Assembly: GCA_031769625.1 (NCBI GenBank)
Contig: JAUIMM010000484.1
Coordinates: 186,001-250,000, forward strand
Origin: Taudactylus pleione
Taxonomy: Eukaryota; Chordata; Amphibia; Anura; Myobatrachidae
DNA: 64,000 nt
Direction of reading: 5' to 3'
Part shown: piece after piece, positions 58,020-64,000 of the stretch
Numbering within the stretch: the stretch's first letter is position 1
Layout of the letters: the number at the start of each line of letters is the position of its first letter
Notes under the pieces: model-generated
Told to the model about the DNA's origin: nothing
The model's database searches: none
The model's input: only the letters and a program-made list of their open reading frames with translations
Made by a program: the position numbers and the translations under genes

Positions 58020-59187
58020 ATATATGTTGTAGAGGGATCCTTTTAAAGTGTACTATCCATGTTACAAAGGGCCTTAATCTTTTATTCATACATAAATTAT
58101 ACTGAGTTGCTCATGATACTACTCAGCATGTAATATGACCTTAGGCTTAATTGCATTCAGTTATGTTACCGGCACAATTGCTGAGGCTATGTTCATATAG
58201 CAAAGTTTCCCTGTTATTTGAGTTATATGAATGATAGTGCAACTAAACTGATCATGCCAAAGTGTGCGGCTGTATATTCACAGCACGAGAATAATATCAA
58301 TGTCAGTAGTCCTATGGCCGGCTTAATAAGTCCAAGCACACTGTTTATATTGTTGATGTTGCTCGATACACATTGGAGCGTTTTATTATGTTACAATAAT
58401 TTTAAACACATTGGCTATAATAAAAATGATACATCAAGTTTCCTTCACTATTTGAGTTATATTGACACAGTGTATCCATACTAGTTTGTGTGTCAGAGCA
58501 CTGGGCTAGGCTAATTATACTGGCACACTCCTGCAAAGATTTGCAGTGCAGAAGCCTGCTGTGTAAACACACACACGGCAGTAATGTGTGTCCGTTGTAG
58601 GGTATTCAGTTAGTATAACATACCCAGGCAGCGCACATAGGTTAGATATTATTTCAACAAATGTGACATAGAGCATATCATTTACACAGACATATTGTTC
58701 AAACAATTAGTAAGGAGATTCAGGCATACAGTAATCACGCTGACATGCGTTTCGCTAATATAGCTTTAACAAGGCAACCAGATCTGGGGAAATGGATGTA
58801 TATTTAAGGAGCCAATGGCCAATCCACAAGCATCACGTCACCGGGAGGTGTGTCACATTCCTCAGCGAATCCACGAATGCCATGTCACCCAATAGTACGT
58901 TCATTCATAGGTCCCAAGATAAGGTATTATCCAAACGTTCGCATAACTTTATGTATAATGTATCTTACTACTAGTTCATCATTGGATATAGGTCTATGAA
59001 GAATCTCATTATTACCTGGATATTTGTATTATATAATTAAAAAGAAGCTGATAAATAACTCATATCAAATACGTTGGCGGAGCAGTCTCAATAAAGTTAT
59101 ACAGAAATATATGAGACTGCTTAAAACAGTGCTCCACATTAGTCATTATAAATATAAATATAGTGATATATGACTTCATCTATATAC
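58020..59187 (-). mobile_element. Possible Penelope-like 3' tail / pseudo-LTR
   Basis: Contains, on the minus strand, TTAAAGCTATATTAGCGAAA followed by CGCATGTCAGCGTG. This resembles the GAAACGCGT motif in the 3' part of the element at 3655-7300. TTTGAGTTATAT occurs twice (58213 and 58453). Extent and identity are tentative. Confidence 0.35.
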
Positions 59188-59190
59188 ATA

Positions 59191-59681
59191 GGCCCTGATT
59201 CAGAGCCGGACGCTCTGACAGAGCGCTCGCTCTGAATCAGGGCCGGGCTTCTGAATTTTAGAGCGGCCTCCTGGCTGCTCGCATAGCTGTGGGTGACCAC
59301 CCACAGTTATAGCGAGCGGCCAAAAAGATGGTCGCGATGGTCAAGACCATTGCGACCATCGGGCTTGTGACGAGACCCTTGTGGTAGGGTCTCGTCTGCC
59401 GCAAGCCCTGGAGTGCTTTCGGCTCTATCAGAGCCGAGAGCACTCCCACTGACATCACTTGTGATGTCAGTGGGGCCGGCCCATGGGAACGCCTCCGTCA
59501 GGGCAGCCATGCCCCCGGCACGCCCACCAAAGGGTGCGTGCTGTCACTCACCATCGACAGCATTCTCCCTTTGTAGCGAGACCCATAGCGACGGCTTGCC
59601 CACACTGGGCTTGCCCGCACTGGGCTAACATCGACCCGCTTGCGAGCGCTCAGCGCTCGCGAGCAGGTCTGAATTAGGCCC
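59191..59681. mobile_element. Multi-hairpin MITE, copy 5 (ATA duplication)
   Basis: ATA lies at 59188-59190 and 59682-59684. Hairpins in order: GGCCCTGATTCAGAGC pair, CTGTGGGTGACCACCCACAG, GATGGTCGCGATGGTC pair, GACGAGACCCTTGTGGTAGG, CTTTCGGCTCTATCAGAGCC, CCCACTGACATCACTTGTGA palindrome and GACCCGCTTGCGAGCGCTCA. It mixes modules found separately in copies 1/3 and in copy 2. Confidence 0.92.
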
Positions 59682-59817
59682 ATAGTCTCTTGATGCCATG
59701 CCAAAACATATTAAAGGTATTAAAATAAATGTGACCCTAGTGCTATAAACATGAAAGCCTCAATATAGAATTAATAAGTGATCATAGTGAAAAAATGCCA
59801 TTAAGAACCTAGCTATG

Positions 59818-60161
59818 CAGGGGCGTTTCTAGAGAGGAGGGGGCCCGTGTGCAGTCTCCGACACGGGCCCCCTCCTCTCCATCCGGCGGACGGCTGAGCA
59901 CTGAGCGGTGCGCGGCCAGCACCACACTTATAGACTTTGGGCACTAGAGTATGCCCAGAGTTTATAGCGCATGCACAGGTGTCACCAGGAAAATGGCCGC
60001 TGCAGCCATTTTCCAGCCATTTTTACAGGCGGAGACACCGGAGCCGACGTGGGACTCTGGAGAGGTGGGTTTTATGGGTGCAGGGTGTGCGGTGCGGGCC
60101 CACCTGGACCCAGGGGTCCATGTGCCCCGCACACCCTGCACCCATTATAAATATGCCCCTG
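59818..60161. mobile_element. hAT MITE, exact 8-bp TSD
   Basis: TAGCTATG at 59810-59817 and 60162-60169. The ends CAGGGGCGTTTCTAG and (complement) CAGGGGCATATTTATAA share CAGGGGC. Internal inverted pairs GGGGGCCCGTGTGCAG / CACGGGCCCCC and GCAGGGTGTGCGGTGCGGGC. Confidence 0.92.
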
Positions 60162-60389
60162 TAGCTATGTATAATATAGATTACAGGGGCTGATGTAACA
60201 AGACAGATTTTTTTTAAAATGCGCCTAAATTAATTATCACATGATATGATATGAGATGGTGTCAAAATAAAGTTTTCGTAAGATGAACGTAGGAGTTTGG
60301 GATCTCAGAGCCCACTCATGTATGGAAAAACCTCCAAAGGCATGGCATTGTTAGGGGATATTTGATGCATGACATGCATTGTAAACCAC

Positions 60390-60847
60390 TAGGGATGGAC
60401 ATTGGAGGCTCAGCATCTAATGGATGATGGGCTTCCATCATCAAATATGAGATGGCAACTAGCCATCGCATCACAACAATCGCGATGGTTATGCTAGCAT
60501 TGTAAAAAGGTGCGGGACCTTAGGGAAGGGGGCGGAGCCTCCCCGAACTCACGTCACTGTGGGAGTGTGCCCAGCACTCTCTGAGATGCTGGGCTGCCCC
60601 TAGGCTCCTCCTACACTGAGAATAGATGCCGTGTGCATGAACACGGCATCTATTCTCCTACTGCTCACCCGTTGCTCTGAGTAGCGTTGTGTGCTCACCC
60701 TCCCATAGCCAGCTATTGGATGGGCATCGGAAAGCTGCATCCGATGGCTGGCAGCCATCAAATTCCTGATATTCGATGTGAAAAGTACTTCCATTGAATC
60801 GGAAACATTGATGGTTGCTAACCATCAGCTTCCGATGTCCATCCCTA
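60390..60847. mobile_element. hAT MITE, near-exact 8-bp TSD
   Basis: TAAACCAC (60382-60389) and TAAACCGC (60848-60855). The ends TAGGGATGGACATTGGA and (complement) TAGGGATGGACATCGGA pair. A central hairpin AATAGATGCCGTGTGCATGA / ACACGGCATCTATTC is perfect over about 14 bases. Confidence 0.9.
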
Positions 60848-62112
60848 TAAACCGCACAAACAGAATGCCAGAGAATGCACAATAATCTCTGTACTCTAAC
60901 TTTTTGTTTTTATGGTGAGGCCTATAAAATACTCTTCTGGAACACACAGCTCCTCTTCCTTCTCCACGGAGCGATGACACAAGGGAATTGTTTGTGGTTT
61001 GGATGACTGCACATGCTCTGCTTCTTCCCGGCACATTGCAAAAATCCACGATAATGTGGAAATAGAACATCGGCCCCTTAGTATGTTACTGTCATTTGTT
61101 CTGCTATGATAGTGACATACTATAGATTATCAACACCTACACATTTGTCTTATTTATCTTGTCTGCCATATTTGTTCTTAGAATTAGCTGTATGCAAATT
61201 TTAACATTCTCTAAACTAAATCTTCTCCCAGGCAAGACTGAGATTCTTCAAAAATTAAACTGATCTTTTTCAATTTTAACAGCTTAACCCACTTACTATT
61301 TTGCATACAGTAGACAACCAAATTTAAAATTCATATTAGTGGCGCGTCTTGAATTTCTCTTATTAAAAAAACTGCCACTGAGTCTTTTTTTTTTGACAGC
61401 TACATGAACAATGCTCAGTGATCAATATATATCATACATGGACCCTGCTTTTTTGGCATATGTCTCCCATCTGCTCTATGAAAAGAGAGGGGGTGGAACT
61501 TTTTTTTTATATATATAAAGGATCACCTAGAGCATCAAAGACAAAAACCTGTGTATTTGCACATGAAAAGGCTGCAGAACTTCAAAGAACAACACCAATA
61601 CAAATGCATCCCATGCATACATTTACATATCAGATTTTATAGTTTTAAACATACAGGACATTTAATGCTTACTCCTTTGCTGTGCTGTAATAAAATGCTA
61701 AAGTAGTTTTTCTGTAGGTCAAAGAAGAGCCCTTTCATGTTGATCGGATATATGTACAGAGCTACGTCAATGAGGTATCACTCATTAGCTGTAATTATAT
61801 TCAACATTGCTTGAGGATATAAATTACTCTAACAGCAGTAATATATGCAGAAACAGAATTAATGATTTATTTTCCCATTTGAATCTACCTTGGCATGAGA
61901 AGCTGCTGAGGAGCAGCTGTAGATAGACTGAAGCGGCAGCTGATGGTCTGACACGGAGCCCTCCACTAGTATATGGCTATGGTAGCTTCCCAGGTGCCGG
62001 GAAGAGGTGCCATGTATTGGGCGGTCATGATGGTACACTCCAGGTACATATTTACAGCCCTAAGTGGGATAAATATATTGTGGGCAATCTGGGAAGATTA
62101 TTTTTAGTGCAT
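60848..62112. other. Intergenic, nothing recognised
   Basis: AT-rich sequence without supported coding frames or clear repeats. Confidence 0.5.
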
Positions 62113-62115
62113 ATA

Positions 62116-62732
62116 GGGCTTAATTCGGAGATGTACACTATGCACACAGAATCTGAGTCTTTGGACGCAGCTACTGTGTGCATATATGCTAATGCTGCAG
62201 GAGGCGTCTGACGCAGCTACTGTGTGCATATATGCTAATGCTGCAGGAGTTGTCTGACGCAGCTACTGTGTGCATATATGCTAATGCTGCAGGAGACGTC
62301 TGACGCAGCTACTGTGTGCATATATGCTAATGCTGCAGGAGGCGTCTGAAGGAAAAAGATTCCTCCAGCCAACATCTCAGATTCAATAGCTGCATCTGAA
62401 GGCCCAGGATAGGATCAACATCACGACCATCAGTTGTGATGTTTGCAGAATTGCCGCCTCAGCTTCGCTGTTGAGGCCAGTAAATCTGCATCGGAAGATG
62501 CAGATCCTGACCTTGGCACTTCCAGAAAATGTGGATGACACACCCCATTTTCTGGAGCACTGCCCAGCGCCACCCCATCCCCGCCCACAAATAGCCGCAG
62601 AATGTCAATCAGGCTGTGGCTTAGGGAGCCATATGAACGATGTTGCAGGACAGGTCCTGCGCATGTGCAGTCCTCCCACTATTGGAGATGTACACAGATC
62701 ATTGGGTTTGCGTACATCCCTGAATCAGGCCC
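62116..62732. mobile_element. MITE with ATA duplication and internal 46-bp tandem array
   Basis: The ends GGGCTTAATTCGGAGATGTA and (complement) GGGCCTGATTCAGGGATGTA are inverted. ATA lies at 62113-62115 and 62733-62735. Four direct units of 46 bp start at 62165, 62211, 62257 and 62303 (ACGCAGCTACTGTGTGCATA ...). Later hairpins include CATCACGACCATCAGTTGTG and GGACAGGTCCTGCGCATGTG. Confidence 0.92.
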
Positions 62733-62735
62733 ATA

Positions 62736-63143
62736 GTACATTGGTGCCCTTTTTGCAAAGATCACCAATGCCGGGCCTAATCAGTAAAGGCTGTTTTGCC
62801 AGCCAACCTAATCGAGTGAGTAAAACGCAGTTTAAGCGTGTCACCCGCAGTATATTTAAACTGTACGACTACTGTGACTTACCTGCATCAAGTATAGATT
62901 ATTTCTGAACTAATACGCTGTGTGACTGGGTTTCTGACCATTGTTGTTTAAAACCACTTACCAATAATACATGTAGAAATTTGGTATGGAGTCCTCATGA
63001 TAGATATTGTTTGTAAATTCCTACACATAAGAATAAAAAAATCAAATCAACCTAATATCTCCATATATGTCAATACTATACATCAAAATGATATGATATC
63101 TAAGTTCCCATAAATTAAGTATAGACTAACATATTGCTCCTTA
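62736..63143 (-). mobile_element. Probable 3' untranslated tail of the right-edge PLE
   Basis: Lies directly downstream (minus strand) of the PLE stop codon at 63144-63146 and upstream of the MITE. No independent motif; assignment rests on position. Confidence 0.35.
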
Positions 63144-63301
63144 TTACAAGAATGCTGTATATTGGATATTTTCATTCAATCCATTCGGTTCTAACCTGTT
63201 AAATAAGAACATATACTTTGATTCTTGCTTCAAAAGTTCTTTATTCATGTCCTCACCTCTAAGGTTCACATTGATTTTATCAATTCCATAGGCCTTTAAA
63301 T

Positions 63302-63477
63302 GGGGTATTTATCAAAGCCTGGAGAGAGAAAAAATTGTGAGAGATAAAGCACTAACCAATCAGCTTCTAACTTACATTTTACAAGCTGTGTTTGAAACAT
63401 GACAGTTAGGAGCTGATTGGTTAATACTTTTTCTCTCACAATTTCATCTCTCATCATGCTTTCATACATAGACCCCC
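63302..63477. mobile_element. MITE, AATCAGCTCCTAACTG family, copy 2, in PLE (TAAAT duplication)
   Basis: TAAAT at 63297-63301 and 63478-63482. The ends GGGGTATTTATCAAAGC and (complement) GGGGGTCTATGTATGAAAGC pair. Inner arms ACCAATCAGCTTCTAACTTA / AGTTAGGAGCTGATTGGTTA. Confidence 0.88.
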
Positions 63478-63580
63478 TAAATATTTAGGATTTCCTTCAT
63501 GCTTCACAAGATAGTGTCTAGCTAAACTCGGAAGTTGTTTGAATCTCTGTTTATCTGTTCTAGCATTTTTTATATTACAG

Positions 63581-63764
63581 CAGTGTTTCCCAACCACGGT
63601 CCTCAAGGCACACCAACAGTCCACATTTTAGTGATATCCATGGCTGAGCACAGATTGTTAAATCAAAATAACTGAGGTACTAATTAAGACACCTGTGCTC
63701 AAGTATGGCTATGCTTAAAACCTGGACTGTTAGTGTGCCTTGAGGACCGTGGTTGGGGACCCTG
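63581..63764. mobile_element. hAT MITE in PLE, exact 8-bp TSD
   Basis: TATTACAG at 63573-63580 and 63765-63772. The ends CAGTGTTTCCCAACCACGGT and (complement) CAGGGTCCCCAACCACGGT pair over the whole stem (GTCCTCAAGGCACACCAACA). Truncated relative at 8985-9118. Confidence 0.94.
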
Positions 63765-64000
63765 TATTACAGACATGTTCCAGAATTTTTATTGTCAGTT
63801 GTCTAGATGTCATGCCTATATATGTTTTCTGGCATGGACATGTAAGACAGTAAATAACTCCTTGAGTATTGCAATTAATGAATTGTCTTATTTTTCTCGT
63901 TTGATTGTATCTGTCGACATATTCATTTTTTTTTTACCATATAATTACATGTTTTACAGCCACCACATTTATAGCAGCCTTTTGTTAAGGGATCCTTCAT

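Larger units (their letters stand above)
63144..64000 (-). pseudogene. Penelope-like GIY-YIG C-terminus, split by two MITEs (partial)
   Basis: Minus strand from the window edge: Cys-rich linker KGCYKCGGCKTCNYM, a frameshift at a run of ten A (about 63927-63936), then INCNTQGVIYCLTCPCQKTY and IGMTSRQL (the GIY-YIG signature), and LEHVCN. After an 184-bp MITE the same reading resumes: NIKNARTDKQRFKQLPSLAR and HYLVKHEGNPKYL. After a second MITE it continues AYGIDKINVNLRGEDMNKEL and ends RLEPNGLNENIQYTAFL with TAA 63144-63146. The two MITEs and one frameshift account for the breaks, apart from possible small changes. RT lies outside the window. A different lineage from the 3969 copy by sequence. 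Confidence 0.9.

Overview
The window looks like intergenic DNA from a large, repeat-rich vertebrate genome, most likely an amphibian (frog). The evidence is the mixture of elements: Penelope-like retroelements with a GIY-YIG endonuclease, Tc1-type and BED-finger hAT transposons, a tRNA-headed SINE, a degraded Ty3/gypsy fragment and many families of miniature inverted-repeat elements (MITEs). There are no bacterial-style operons. Nearly all long open frames belong to transposons or to repeat arrays that happen to lack stops.

Layout. 1-337: CpG-rich, possibly coding remnant on the minus strand, cut by the window edge. 3.6-7.3 kb: Penelope-like element with an almost complete RT plus GIY-YIG frame broken by two stops. 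7.6-10.2 kb: MITE pile-up, including a chain of elements separated by TTA target duplications. 10.6-11.1 kb (perhaps to 11.44 kb): the only candidate host gene, a small multi-exon membrane protein, in a stretch with no recognised repeats. 11.6-20.6 kb: pogo/Tigger-like fragment, full-length SINE, minisatellites and many MITEs, several with exact 3-bp or 8-bp target duplications. 20.8-26.1 kb: complete hAT copy (8-bp TSD) with a frameshifted BED-hAT transposase. 26.4-33.4 kb: MITEs and a second hAT copy carrying a hAT MITE and a SINE tail. 33.9-37.9 kb: two Tc1-type elements with stop-broken transposases, one containing a MITE. 38.1-41.9 kb: a third hAT copy (8-bp TSD) whose transposase core is replaced by a 137-bp tandem array. 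42.1-44.0 kb: purine-rich minisatellite. 46-50.6 kb: possible LTR, gypsy RT remnant and a chimeric MITE. 51.4-62.7 kb: hAT MITEs, PLE and Tc1 fragments. 63.1-64.0 kb: another PLE 3' coding end, minus strand, split by two MITEs.

How the parts relate. Three transposase systems (PLE RT/EN, Tc1 DD34E, BED-hAT) sit alongside non-autonomous elements. Those with 8-bp duplications and CAGGG, CAGTG or TAGGG-type ends fit hAT mobilisation. A large group with GGGCCTGATTCAG-type ends and 3-bp duplications (TTA, ATA, TAT, TGT) has no visible transposase here. Target duplications and nesting give a relative order of insertions.
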